Of a stretch of DNA of 64,000 bases, positions 19,636-28,541 are shown piece by piece; position 1 is the first letter of the stretch, and every line of letters starts with the position of its first letter. Position numbers and translations under genes: made by a program. The stretch is from an uncultured Alsobacter sp. (GTDB lineage: Bacteria > Pseudomonadota > Alphaproteobacteria > Rhizobiales > Beijerinckiaceae), in contig NZ_CAMFHB010000007.1 of NCBI RefSeq assembly GCF_945952055.1, positions 62,001 through 126,000 of the forward strand. Reading direction: 5' to 3'. The notes beneath the pieces are model-generated. The model searched no databases. It was not told the origin of the DNA and saw nothing but the letters and a program-made list of their open reading frames with translations.

Positions 19636-20607
19636 ATGACGGTCTTCGTCATCCGGCGCCTGCTGCAGAGCCTCGTCGTCCTGGCGGCGACGGCTGTGAT
19701 CGTGTTCCTCGGCGTCTATGCCATCGGCGATCCCGCCGAGATGCTAATCGCGCCCGACGCCACGCCGGCCGAGCGCGCCCAGGTGGAACGCTCGCTGGGC
19801 CTCGACAGGCCGCTGCCGGTGCAGTTCCTGGCCTTCCTCGGCAACGCGCTGCACGGCGACCTCGGCCGCTCCTTCGTCTTCGACCAGCCTTCTATCTCGC
19901 TGATCCTGGGCCGGCTGCCGGCCACCCTCGAACTCGCCTTCGTGGCGCTGGCGATCTCCCTCGTCCTCGGCATCCCGCTCGGCCTCGTCGCCGGGCTGAA
20001 ACCGCGCTCGGCGGTGGACGAGACGATCATGACCGGTTCGATCCTCGGCTTCAGCCTGCCGAACTTCTGGCAGGGCATGATGCTGATCATGATCTTTTCC
20101 GTGTGGCTCGGCTGGCTGCCCTCCACGGGGCGCGGCGCGACCGGCACGATCCTGGGAATCGAGACCAGCCTCGCCACCTGGGACGGGCTGAAGCACCTGA
20201 TCCTGCCGGCCGTGAATCTCGCGCTCTTCAAGCTCTCCCTGGTGATCCGCCTGACGCGCACCGGCGTGCGCGAGACGATGCCGCTCGACTTTGTGAAGTT
20301 CGCGCGGGCCAAGGGCCTCACCGAGCGGCGCATCGTGCTCGTGCACGTGCTGAAGACCATCATGATCCCGCTCGTCACCGTCATCGGCATGGAGATCGGC
20401 TCGCTCATCGCCTTCGGCGTCGTGACCGAGACGATCTTCGCCTGGCCCGGCATCGGCAAGCTTCTGATCGACTCGATCATGCGCCTCGACCGGCCGGTCG
20501 TCGTCGCCTACCTGCTGGTCGTCGTCAGCCTGTTCATCGTCCTCAACTTCCTGGTGGACGTGCTTTACTCGCTGCTCGACCCGCGCATCCGACTGGGGCG
20601 CAGCTGA
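19636..20607 (+). CDS. Dipeptide/oligopeptide-type ABC permease, DppB-like
   Basis: 323-residue inner-membrane permease with the DppB/OppB hallmarks: N-terminal FVIRRLLQSLVVL, six membrane segments, a long first periplasmic loop with SLGLDRPLPVQFLAFL, and the ATPase-contact EAA loop around RLTRTGVRETMPLDFVKFARAKGL. It is the first gene of a six-gene rightward unit (permeases, two ATPases, binding protein, CocE hydrolase). Its stop overlaps the next start. Confidence 0.94.
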   Translation: MTVFVIRRLLQSLVVLAATAVIVFLGVYAIGDPAEMLIAPDATPAERAQVERSLGLDRPLPVQFLAFLGNALHGDLGRSFVFDQPSISLILGRLPATLELAFVALAISLVLGIPLGLVAGLKPRSAVDETIMTGSILGFSLPNFWQGMMLIMIFSVWLGWLPSTGRGATGTILGIETSLATWDGLKHLILPAVNLALFKLSLVIRLTRTGVRETMPLDFVKFARAKGLTERRIVLVHVLKTIMIPLVTVIGMEIGSLIAFGVVTETIFAWPGIGKLLIDSIMRLDRPVVVAYLLVVVSLFIVLNFLVDVLYSLLDPRIRLGRS

Positions 20608-21521
20608 TGAGCGACGCCGCCCTCCCCGCTCCCGCCATCCCGCCCGCCGACAAGCTCGGCGCGCGCGCCCTGCGTGGCCTGCTGGCCAGCCCCAAGGCGA
20701 CACTCGCCGCCATCGTCTGCGTCCTGCTGCTGGCGGCCGCCGTCGCGGCCCCCTGGCTCGCCCCGCAGAACCCCTACGACCTCGCCGCCCTCGACATCAT
20801 GGATTCGAAGCTGCCGCCGGGCGCCGAGAGCATGGACGGCACGCGCTTCTGGCTCGGCACCGACGGCCAGGGCCGCGACATGCTGTCGGCCATGCTCTAC
20901 GGGCTGCGCACCTCGCTGTTCGTGGGCGTCTTCGCCGGCCTGGTGGCCCTCGCGGTGGGAACCACGCTCGGGCTCGCCGCGGCCTTCTTCGGCGGCCGCG
21001 TCGACAGCCTGATCATGCGCCTCGTCGACCTGATGCTCGGCTTCCCGACCCTGCTCGTGGCGCTGATGCTGCTGGCCCTCCTCGGACAGGGAACCGGCAA
21101 AGTGATCTTCGCGCTCGTCCTCGTGCAGTGGGCCATGTTCGCGCGCGCCGTGCGGGGCGCGGCCCTGGTCGAGAAGAACAAGGACTACATGGAGGCCGCG
21201 GTGATGCTGGGGCTTTCGCGCCCGCGCATCCTCTTCGGCCACCTGCTGCCGAACTGCCTGTCGCCGCTCATCGTCATCGGCACGCTGCAGGTGGCCAACG
21301 CCATCTCCGCCGAGGCCACGCTCTCCTTCCTCGGCATCGGCCTGCCGATCACGCAGCCCTCCCTCGGGCTGCTCATCGCCAACGGCTACCAGGTGCTGCT
21401 GGCGGGCCTGTACTGGATGAGCGTCTATCCCGGCCTGCTGCTGCTCGCGCTCGTCTTCAGCATCAACATCGTCGGGGACCGGCTGCGCGAGGTGCTCAAC
21501 CCGCGGCTGGCGGAGCGCTGA
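20607..21521 (+). CDS. Dipeptide/oligopeptide-type ABC permease, DppC-like
   Basis: 304-residue partner permease. It shows the DppC N-terminal segment, then the conserved [21 protein letters not shown], and the EAA loop with [21 protein letters not shown] followed by [11 protein letters not shown] and [16 protein letters not shown] overlaps the upstream TGA (ATGA at 20605-20609), indicating translational coupling. Confidence 0.94.
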   Translation: MSDAALPAPAIPPADKLGARALRGLLASPKATLAAIVCVLLLAAAVAAPWLAPQNPYDLAALDIMDSKLPPGAESMDGTRFWLGTDGQGRDMLSAMLYGLRTSLFVGVFAGLVALAVGTTLGLAAAFFGGRVDSLIMRLVDLMLGFPTLLVALMLLALLGQGTGKVIFALVLVQWAMFARAVRGAALVEKNKDYMEAAVMLGLSRPRILFGHLLPNCLSPLIVIGTLQVANAISAEATLSFLGIGLPITQPSLGLLIANGYQVLLAGLYWMSVYPGLLLLALVFSINIVGDRLREVLNPRLAER

Positions 21522-21524
21522 ACC

Positions 21525-22499
21525 ATGGCGCCGGTGCTCACCGTCGAAAACCTCCACACCACCTTCGGCACGGGCGCGAAGGCCGTGCGCGCGGTCGACG
21601 GCGTCTCGTTCTCCGTCGCCCGCGGCGAGATCCTCGGCCTCGTCGGTGAGTCCGGCTCCGGCAAATCGATCACCGGCTTCTCGATCCTCGGCCTCGTCGA
21701 CCCGCCGGGTCGGGTGACTCAGGGAAGGATCCTGTTCCAGGGCGAGGACCTCGTCGGCGCGGGCCACGAGACCATGCGCCGGTTGCGCGGCAAGCGCATC
21801 GCCATGGTCTTCCAGGACCCGATGATGACGCTGAACCCGGTCCTCTCCATCGAGACCCAGATGGTGGAGGCCGTGTTGGCGCACGACGACGTGTCGCGCC
21901 GCGAAGCCCGGGACAGGTCCCGCGACGCGCTGGGCCTCGTCGGCATCCCCTCGCCCGAGGAGCGGCTCGCCGCCTATCCGCACCAGTTCTCGGGCGGCAT
22001 GCGCCAGCGCGTCGCCATCGCCATCGCGCTCCTGCACCGCCCCGAGCTCGTCATCGCCGACGAACCCACGACCGCGCTCGACGTCACCATCCAGTCGCAG
22101 ATCCTCTACGAGGTCCGCCGCCTCGCCGATGCCATGGGCATGGCGCTGATCTGGATCAGCCACGATCTCGGCGTCGTCGCCGGCCTCGCCGACCGCGTGG
22201 CGGTGATGTATGCCGGCCGCATCGTCGAGAGCGGCAGCGTCGACGACGTGCTCGACCGACCCCGCCACCCCTACACGCGCGGCCTGATGGACGCGCTGCC
22301 GGGCTCGGCGAAGCGCGGCGAGCCGCTGCATCCCATCCCGGGTCTCGCGCCGCCACCCACCGCACGACCGTCCGGCTGCGCGTTCCGCACACGATGCGCG
22401 TTCGCGACGACCGCCTGCGCCGCCGATCCGCCCGAGGGGCGAGATGGCGGACAGGCCTGGTGGTGCCACCACCCGCTGCTGATCAGGGGCGCGGCATGA
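21525..22499 (+). CDS. Peptide ABC transporter ATPase, DppD-like
   Basis: 324 residues with Walker A GESGSGKS, signature [15 protein letters not shown], Walker [17 protein letters not shown] and switch histidine in [11 protein letters not shown]. The C-terminal peptide-transporter (oligo_HPY) region contains the [12 protein letters not shown] cysteine cluster that binds a 4Fe-4S centre in DppD/OppD-type ATPases. It starts 3 bp after the permease. Confidence 0.94.
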   Translation: MAPVLTVENLHTTFGTGAKAVRAVDGVSFSVARGEILGLVGESGSGKSITGFSILGLVDPPGRVTQGRILFQGEDLVGAGHETMRRLRGKRIAMVFQDPMMTLNPVLSIETQMVEAVLAHDDVSRREARDRSRDALGLVGIPSPEERLAAYPHQFSGGMRQRVAIAIALLHRPELVIADEPTTALDVTIQSQILYEVRRLADAMGMALIWISHDLGVVAGLADRVAVMYAGRIVESGSVDDVLDRPRHPYTRGLMDALPGSAKRGEPLHPIPGLAPPPTARPSGCAFRTRCAFATTACAADPPEGRDGGQAWWCHHPLLIRGAA

Positions 22500-22548
22500 G
22501 GGGCGGTTGGATCACAAGGAGCTCCTTCTGGACCCTCAATCTTTCCAC

Positions 22549-22579
22549 CGTCATGGCCGGGCCAAGCCCGGGCATGACG
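22549..22579. repeat. Dispersed repeat, partial copy inside an operon
   Basis: CGTCATGGCCGGGCCAAGCC then CGGGCATGACG forms one outer hairpin of the repeat family. It lies in the 115-bp gap between the two ATPase genes of a single operon, where the other gaps are 12 bp or less. Confidence 0.75.
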
Positions 22580-22614
22580 TGCGGAGAGATGGAGCCAGAG
22601 CAGGAGCTCACCTC

Positions 22615-23643
22615 ATGAGCACGCCCCTCATCGAAGGCCGCGGGCTCGTGCGGCGGTTCAGCAAGGGTCTCGACATCGCCGAGAAGCTTGCCCGCTCGCT
22701 CGGCGCCACCGTGAAGGACGAGATCGTCCACGCGGTCGAGAGCGTCGACGTCGCCGTGCATCCCGGCGAGGTGCTGGGCGTGGTCGGCGAATCCGGCTGC
22801 GGCAAGTCCACGCTGGGGCGCATGCTCGCGGGTCTGCTGCCGCCGACGGATGGCACGCTGCTCTGGCGCGGCAAGGACGTCCGCGATCTCTCCGCGGCCG
22901 AGCGCATGGAGATGCGCCTCGCCGTGCAGATGATCTTCCAGGATCCGATGTCGTCGCTGAACCCGCGCAAGCGTATCCTCGACCTCGTCGGCGAGGCGCC
23001 CCGCGTGCACGGCCTGATCCGCGCCGGCGAGCAGGAGGACTATGTCGCGGGCCTGCTGGCGCGCGTCGGCCTGGATCCTGCCTATCTGCGGCGCTACCCG
23101 CACCAGGTGTCCGGGGGCCAGCGCCAGCGCATCGGCATCGCCCGCGCGCTCGCCGTGAAGCCGCGCCTCATCGTCTGCGACGAGAGCGTCTCGGCCCTCG
23201 ACGTCTCGGTGCAGGCGCAGGTGATCAACCTGTTCATGGACCTCAAGCGCGACCTCGACCTCACCTATGTCTTCATCAGCCACGACCTCGGCGTGGTGAA
23301 GCATGTGAGCGACCGGGTCGCGATCATGTATCTGGGCCGCGTCGTCGAGACCGCGGGGGCCGACGGCTTCTTCGCCGCGCCCAACCACCCCTACACGACG
23401 GCGCTGCTGTCCGAGCTCCCGTCGATCCACGAGCGGCGGCGCCGTTTCGCGCCGATCCGCGGCGAGATCCCCTCCCCGCTCGATCCGCCGCCGGGCTGCG
23501 CCTTCCATCCGCGCTGCCCGAGCGCGATGGAGCGCTGTCGCTCGGTGCTGCCGGCCCTGCGTCCCATCGCACCCGGCCACGACAGTGCCTGCCATCTCAA
23601 CGACGACGCGCCCGCGATGGCGCGCCCCGGAAACGCCGCCTGA
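22615..23643 (+). CDS. Peptide ABC transporter ATPase, DppF-like
   Basis: 342 residues with Walker [10 protein letters not shown], signature VSGGQRQRIGIARALA, Walker B LIVCDESVSALDVSVQ (Ser for Pro of DEP) and [16 protein letters not shown]. The C-terminal oligo_HPY region carries CAFHPRCPSAMERC. ATG at 22615 (MSTPLIEGRGLV) has AGGAG upstream; an earlier in-frame ATG at 22507 would translate through the intergenic repeat and is rejected. Works with the DppD-like ATPase as a heterodimer. Confidence 0.93.
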   Translation: MSTPLIEGRGLVRRFSKGLDIAEKLARSLGATVKDEIVHAVESVDVAVHPGEVLGVVGESGCGKSTLGRMLAGLLPPTDGTLLWRGKDVRDLSAAERMEMRLAVQMIFQDPMSSLNPRKRILDLVGEAPRVHGLIRAGEQEDYVAGLLARVGLDPAYLRRYPHQVSGGQRQRIGIARALAVKPRLIVCDESVSALDVSVQAQVINLFMDLKRDLDLTYVFISHDLGVVKHVSDRVAIMYLGRVVETAGADGFFAAPNHPYTTALLSELPSIHERRRRFAPIRGEIPSPLDPPPGCAFHPRCPSAMERCRSVLPALRPIAPGHDSACHLNDDAPAMARPGNAA

Positions 23644-23655
23644 CGGAGAAAAACC

Positions 23656-25227
23656 ATGAAGCATCGCCTCACGCTCGCTCCCATCGCCCTGCTGCTCGCG
23701 CTGAACGCGCCGGCGCTGGCCGCCGACCTCGTCATCGGCACGGCGACCGAACCCTCCGCGATGGATCCACTGTTCTCGCGCACGGGCCCAAACCAGAACA
23801 TCGCCCAGCAGATCTTCGACCGCCTGGTCGAGCCCGACGCGAAGCTCGGCATGCATCCGGGGCTGGCGGAGAGCTGGACGGTGGTGAACCCCACGACGTG
23901 GCGCATCAAGCTGCGGGCGGACGCCAAGTTCCACGACGGCAAGCCGGTGACCGCCGACGACGTCGTGTTCTCGCTGGAGCGCGCCCGCAACGTGCCGAAC
24001 AGCCCGGCGCCGTTTTCCAACAACGTCTCGGGCGTGACGGGCCTCACCGCCGTCGACGCCACGACGCTCGAGGTGAAGACCGAGGCGCCGACGCCCGATC
24101 TCATGGAGCGCATCGGCTTCGTCTACATCCTCCAGCGCGCCGCCGCGCAGGGGAAGAGCCTGCAGGACTACAACAAGGGTGACGGGACGATCGGCTCGGG
24201 CCCCTACAAGTTCAAGGAGTGGGTGCCGGGCGACCGCGTCGTGCTGACCCGCAACGATGCCTACTGGGGCAAGAAGCCCGACTTCGAGAACGTCACCATC
24301 AAGTTCATCTCCAACGACGCGGCGCGCGTCGCGGCGCTGCGCTCGGGCGCGGTCGATCTCATCGACGGCGTGCCGCCGGCCGACCTGCCGACGCTGGAGA
24401 AGACCGCCGGCATCAAGGTGCACACGACGCCGTCCGCGCGGCTCATCTACCTCGCGCTCGACGGGACGCGGGACGAGTCGCCTTTCGTCACGGACAAGGA
24501 CGGCAAGCCGCTCGTCCCCAACCCGCTGAAGGACGTCCGCGTCCGCACCGCCATCGCCAAGATGATCAACACGCCGGCCATCGTGGAGCGCATCCTCAAT
24601 GGCGCCGGCGTGCCGGGCGCGCAGCTCGTGCCCGACGGCGTGCAGGGCAGCGACCCCACGATCAAGCCGATCGCCTTCGACCTGAACGGCGCCAAGGCGC
24701 TGCTCGCCGAGGCGGGCCTGAAGGACGGCTTCGGCATCACCATCCACTCGTCCAACGACCGCTTCGCCGGCGACAAGGACATCGCCCAGGCCATCGGCCA
24801 GATGCTGACCCGCGGCGGGCTGAAGGTGAACGGCGTCGTCACGCAGCCCTACAACGTCTATGCCGGCAACGCGACGAAGCAGAGCTTCTCGGCCTTCATC
24901 TTCTCGCTCGGCAACACGACCCCGACCTCGGGGCCGGGCCTGCGCAACCTGTTCATGACCAACGACCCGAAGGCCGGCACGGGCGGGTTCAACCGGACGC
25001 GATACTCCAACCCCGCCTTCGACAAGGCCCTCACCGAGGCGCTGTCGAAGTTCGACGAGAAGGAGCGCATCACCGGCATCCAGGCGGCGACCCGCATGGT
25101 GTTCAAGGACATGCCGATCGTGCCGCTCTACTGGCAGACCGTGTCCTGGGCGTCGAAGGCGACCATCGCCTACGAGGCGAACATGTCCGAGGACACCGCC
25201 GCCAACCTCGCAAGGCTCGCGAAGTGA
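23656..25227 (+). CDS. Peptide ABC transporter periplasmic binding protein (SBP family 5)
   Basis: 523-residue extracytoplasmic solute-binding protein family 5. It has a Sec signal peptide (MKHRLTLAPIALLLALNAPALA, cleaved after ALA), then DLVIGTATEPSAMDPLF and the family signature WRIKLRADAKFHDGKPVTADDVVFSLE. Placed last among the transport genes and 12 bp after the DppF-like gene. Family 5 binds di- and oligopeptides, nickel, opines and glutathione; the ligand is unknown. The following CocE-type hydrolase suggests that an ester or beta-lactam-like amide may be carried. Confidence 0.93.
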   Translation: MKHRLTLAPIALLLALNAPALAADLVIGTATEPSAMDPLFSRTGPNQNIAQQIFDRLVEPDAKLGMHPGLAESWTVVNPTTWRIKLRADAKFHDGKPVTADDVVFSLERARNVPNSPAPFSNNVSGVTGLTAVDATTLEVKTEAPTPDLMERIGFVYILQRAAAQGKSLQDYNKGDGTIGSGPYKFKEWVPGDRVVLTRNDAYWGKKPDFENVTIKFISNDAARVAALRSGAVDLIDGVPPADLPTLEKTAGIKVHTTPSARLIYLALDGTRDESPFVTDKDGKPLVPNPLKDVRVRTAIAKMINTPAIVERILNGAGVPGAQLVPDGVQGSDPTIKPIAFDLNGAKALLAEAGLKDGFGITIHSSNDRFAGDKDIAQAIGQMLTRGGLKVNGVVTQPYNVYAGNATKQSFSAFIFSLGNTTPTSGPGLRNLFMTNDPKAGTGGFNRTRYSNPAFDKALTEALSKFDEKERITGIQAATRMVFKDMPIVPLYWQTVSWASKATIAYEANMSEDTAANLARLAK

Positions 25228-25238
25228 GCGCGGCGACC

Positions 25239-27143
25239 ATGACCAAGGGAGCCGATGCGATCGCCGACGACGTCGCCCTGCTGCGCGACACGATGGTGAC
25301 GGTCCGCGACGGCATCCGGCTCGCCACCGACATCTACCTGCCGGCGCGCGACGGCGTGCCGCTGGAGGGTCCCTTCCCGGTGGTCATGGAGCGCACGCCC
25401 TACGGCAAGGCCGCGAGGTCCCGCTCGGAGATCGAGCGGGGCATGGCGACGCCGATGACGCGCGGCGAACTCGCCGCGCAGTTCGTGCGGGCCGGCTTCG
25501 CCGTCGTGGTGCAGGACTGCCGCGGGCGCTACGGCTCCGAAGGCGAGTTCGTGAAGTACCTGTCGGACGCGCAGGACGGCTACGACACCTGCGCCTGGAT
25601 CGTCGGGCAGCCCTGGTGCAACGGCAAGATCGGCACCATGGGGCTGTCCTATGCCGCCCATACGCAGGCGGCGCTCGCCTCGCTCGCCCCGCCCGGCCTC
25701 GCCTGCATGGTGCTCGACTCCGGCGGCTTCTCGAACGCCTATCTGTGCGGCATCCGGCAGGGCGGCGCCTTCGAGCTGAAGCAGGCCACCTGGGCCTACA
25801 ACCGCGCCCACGAGGCGCCCATCGCCCAGGCCGATCCGCTCGTCGCCGCCTCCCTCGAGGCCGAGGACCTGCATGCCTGGTTCCGGGCCATGCCCTGGAG
25901 CGAAGGCCGGTCGCCGGTGCGGTGGGTGCCGGAGTACGAGGACTACCTGCTCGAGCAGTGGCGCGCCGGGACCTTCGACGACAGCTGGAAGAAGCCGGGC
26001 CTCTGGCTGGAGGGCCACTACGACCAGGTGCCCGACATCCCCATCCTGCTGATGTCGAGCTGGTACGACGTCTACGTGAAGACGACGTTCGACAACTTCG
26101 CCGGGCTGCGCAACGGCCGCCGCCCGCTCCAGGTCATCATGGGCGCGAACCTTCACGGCGACCGCCAGAAGGACCACGCCGGCGACGGCAATTTCGGCCC
26201 GCAGGCGCCCTTCGGCGGCAATGTCGGCGACACGTGGGTCGGCTTCCGCCTGCGCTGGTTTGATCGCTGGTTGCGCGGCTTCGACAATGGCGCCGACCGC
26301 GACCCGGTGGCGCGGCTCTTCGTCATGGGCGGCGGCCCGGGCGACCGTGGCGAGGACGGCCGCATTCGCCTCGGCGGACGCTGGATCGAGGCCGCGGACT
26401 GGCCGCTGCCCGGGACAGAAACGCAGGCCTGGCACATCCACGCGAACGGCCGGCTCGCGCCCGAGCCCCCGGCCGAGGGCGCCGAGCCCTTCACCTACGA
26501 TTTCGATCCGGCCGATCCGGTGCCCACCATCGGCGGCGCGCTCACCAGCGGCCAGCCGATCTTCGAGGGCGGCGTCTTCGACCAGCGCGAGGCGGAGCGC
26601 TTCTTCGGCAGCAAGGCCCCCGGCATGCCGTTGACCGCGCGCCGCGACGTGCTCGCCTTCGAGAGCGCACCGCTCGACCACGACCTGCATCTCGTGGGCC
26701 CGGTCACCGTCGACCTGTGGGTGGCGTCGGACGCCCCGGACACCGACTTCACCGCCAAGCTCGTCGACGTCCATCCCCCGTCGAAGGACTACCCGACGGG
26801 GTATTCGGTGCTCCTCACCGACGGCATCTTCCGCTGCCGCTACCGCAAGGGCTGGGACCGGCCGGAGCCGATCGAGCCGGGCGTGCCGTTCCGCATCACC
26901 ATCGAGCCCTTCGCCACGGCCGCGCTGATCAAGGCGGGGCACAGGCTTCGCCTCGACATCTCGTCCTCGAACTTCCCCAAGTTCGACGTGAACCCGAACA
27001 CCGGCGCCCCCGAGGGCCGCGGCCGTACCCGAGGCATCGCGCGCAACACGGTGTTCTGCGATGCGACGAGGCCGACGCGGGTGTTGTTGCCGGTCGTGCC
27101 GGGCGAGAGCCTGAAACCGATGAAGAAGGTCGCGACGGGGTAG
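25239..27143 (+). CDS. CocE/NonD-family hydrolase (X-Pro dipeptidyl-peptidase-like)
   Basis: 634-residue alpha/beta hydrolase of the cocaine-esterase, glutaryl-7-ACA acylase and X-Pro dipeptidase superfamily. The N-terminal hydrolase domain has the oxyanion/nucleophile region GTMGLSYAAHTQAA, with the catalytic Ser in GxSYxx, and VVVQDCRGRYGSEGEF. A C-terminal jelly-roll (PepX_C) domain follows (~370-630; LVGPVTVDLWVASDAPDTDF). No signal peptide is visible, so it is probably cytoplasmic. It is the last gene of the peptide-transport unit. A GTG at 25224 overlapping the previous stop is an alternative start. It may cleave the imported compound. Confidence 0.9.
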   Translation: MTKGADAIADDVALLRDTMVTVRDGIRLATDIYLPARDGVPLEGPFPVVMERTPYGKAARSRSEIERGMATPMTRGELAAQFVRAGFAVVVQDCRGRYGSEGEFVKYLSDAQDGYDTCAWIVGQPWCNGKIGTMGLSYAAHTQAALASLAPPGLACMVLDSGGFSNAYLCGIRQGGAFELKQATWAYNRAHEAPIAQADPLVAASLEAEDLHAWFRAMPWSEGRSPVRWVPEYEDYLLEQWRAGTFDDSWKKPGLWLEGHYDQVPDIPILLMSSWYDVYVKTTFDNFAGLRNGRRPLQVIMGANLHGDRQKDHAGDGNFGPQAPFGGNVGDTWVGFRLRWFDRWLRGFDNGADRDPVARLFVMGGGPGDRGEDGRIRLGGRWIEAADWPLPGTETQAWHIHANGRLAPEPPAEGAEPFTYDFDPADPVPTIGGALTSGQPIFEGGVFDQREAERFFGSKAPGMPLTARRDVLAFESAPLDHDLHLVGPVTVDLWVASDAPDTDFTAKLVDVHPPSKDYPTGYSVLLTDGIFRCRYRKGWDRPEPIEPGVPFRITIEPFATAALIKAGHRLRLDISSSNFPKFDVNPNTGAPEGRGRTRGIARNTVFCDATRPTRVLLPVVPGESLKPMKKVATG

Positions 27144-27173
27144 TTCGCTATGACGCGACGGCTCCCTCTCAGC

Positions 27174-27261
27174 CGTCCTGCCCGGGCTTGGCCCGGGCAT
27201 CCACGACTTTGCGGGGGCCATCCTCCAGTCGTGGATGGCCGGGCCAAGCCCGGCCAGGACG
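27174..27261. repeat. Dispersed double-hairpin intergenic repeat, copy 4
   Basis: GTCCTGCCCGGGCTTGGCCC, inner arms ATCCACGACTTT and AGTCGTGGAT, and right arm GGCCGGGCCAAGCCCGGCC. The inner arms are perfect over eight bases. It fills most of the gap between the convergent CocE and CapA-like genes, where it may end transcription from both sides. Confidence 0.88.
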
Positions 27262-27357
27262 CGGAGAGGGAGGTGCAGGCTGGACTGGCGGATCGTTTCG
27301 CAGGCGCGGAGTCACGACCGCAGGCGGCGCATTGAAGAACGCGCAATCGTTGCGGGC

Positions 27358-28527
27358 TTAAGCCTGGATCCGCTCGACAAGAGCCCGCTCGCCGGCGCTC
27401 AGCCCCCCGGCCAGCCGCTCCATGATCGCATCGGCATCGTCCCCACCAAGCGGTACCGGCGGCGGGCTCGGGCCCTCCCTAGCCTCCTCCGGCACCGCGA
27501 CCGGCAGCACGGAAAGCTTCTCGAACGTCCCATCCCCGGCGAAGCACGCGCGCACCACCGCGCCGCGAAACACGTCGACGCCTTCACGACGGTAGGTGTC
27601 CCCGCGCCGCGTGTGGAACACGAGGTTGCCGAGGCCCGAGAGGATCGGCTTGCCGGCATGGAAGGAGACGCCCTGCAGGACCGGCGCCCCGTGCCCCACG
27701 ATCATGTCCGCGCCCGCGTCGATCAGGCGCCGACCGAGCCCGGTGAGCCAGGCCGGCGTGACGGTCCAGTCGGAATCCCAGTGGTGGGAATGCAGGCTCA
27801 CGGCCACCAGGGCTGCCCCGGCCGCCCTCGCCGCGGCGATGGCCTGCGCCGCGCGCGCCATGTCGGTGGGGTCGGCCTCGCGCCCGTCGCCGAGCGCGTC
27901 GCCGGAGCGGATCCGCGTGCCGAAAAGATCGAACCCCTCCGTCGGTCCGGCCGCGCCATACCCGACGGCCGCCCGTGCCGCGGTGCGGCGACGGTCGCCG
28001 AGCGCGTCCTCGAACCCGGCAAGCGTCGCGAAGAGATCCGGCGGCACCGCAACGACACGCTGCGTGGCCACCCGGGCGATGCCGGCCCGCGAGGGCGCCG
28101 CGTAGACGATGTCGGGCTGCGGGCCGAGATCGAAGGCGATTACCGCGACCTGTCGACCCGCGATGCCGACCAGCGCCGGAGCCCACGCCGCGTCGAGCGT
28201 GGCGCCGCTGCCGGCGAAGGCCAGCCCGGCCGCGAGCGCCGTGTCGCGGGTGCGGGCGAGGCCCGGCGGACCGAGATCGAAGGCGTGGTTGTTGGCATGC
28301 GTGACGGCCGAGAAGCCCAGCGCGCGCAGGCTCCCCATGGCGCCGGGCGCTGCGAGGTGCAGCGTCTTGGCCTTGGTCGGCCAGGCGCCCTCGGTCTCGA
28401 CGCAGGCCTCGAAATTGGAGAACGCCACCGCATCGGCGAGGGCACGCCGAAGGGGAGCAGCGGCGTCGCCGCCGTCGAGCGGTCCGTGGACGAGCAGTTG
28501 GCCGCCGGTGGCGATGGTGAGCGACAC
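27358..28527 (-). CDS. CapA-like metallophosphatase family protein
   Basis: 389-residue protein of the PGA_cap/CapA family (calcineurin-like fold). Seen motifs are VTHANNHAFDLGPPGL (metal-site NNH), SLHSHHWDSDW, and VGHGAPVLQGVSFHAGKPIL. The N-terminal metal-binding Gly-Asp of CapA is Gly-Gly-Gln here (TIATGGQLLVHG). There is no signal peptide or membrane anchor, unlike poly-gamma-glutamate CapA, so it is likely a soluble enzyme of unknown substrate. GTG start at 28527 has GAGGAGG upstream. It is the last gene of the leftward TTT-transporter unit, 14 bp after the FAD reductase. Confidence 0.85.
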   Translation of the reverse strand: MSLTIATGGQLLVHGPLDGGDAAAPLRRALADAVAFSNFEACVETEGAWPTKAKTLHLAAPGAMGSLRALGFSAVTHANNHAFDLGPPGLARTRDTALAAGLAFAGSGATLDAAWAPALVGIAGRQVAVIAFDLGPQPDIVYAAPSRAGIARVATQRVVAVPPDLFATLAGFEDALGDRRRTAARAAVGYGAAGPTEGFDLFGTRIRSGDALGDGREADPTDMARAAQAIAAARAAGAALVAVSLHSHHWDSDWTVTPAWLTGLGRRLIDAGADMIVGHGAPVLQGVSFHAGKPILSGLGNLVFHTRRGDTYRREGVDVFRGAVVRACFAGDGTFEKLSVLPVAVPEEAREGPSPPPVPLGGDDADAIMERLAGGLSAGERALVERIQA

Positions 28528-28541
28528 GACGGCCGTCCTCC

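Noticed and set aside
20565-22472. Long minus-strand open frame opposite the dpp permeases and ATPase
   Set aside because: Shadow of three genes with intact family motifs on the plus strand.
22507-22614. N-terminal extension of the DppF-like ATPase
   Set aside because: It would translate the dispersed repeat; ATG 22615 has a good ribosome site and the family N-terminus.
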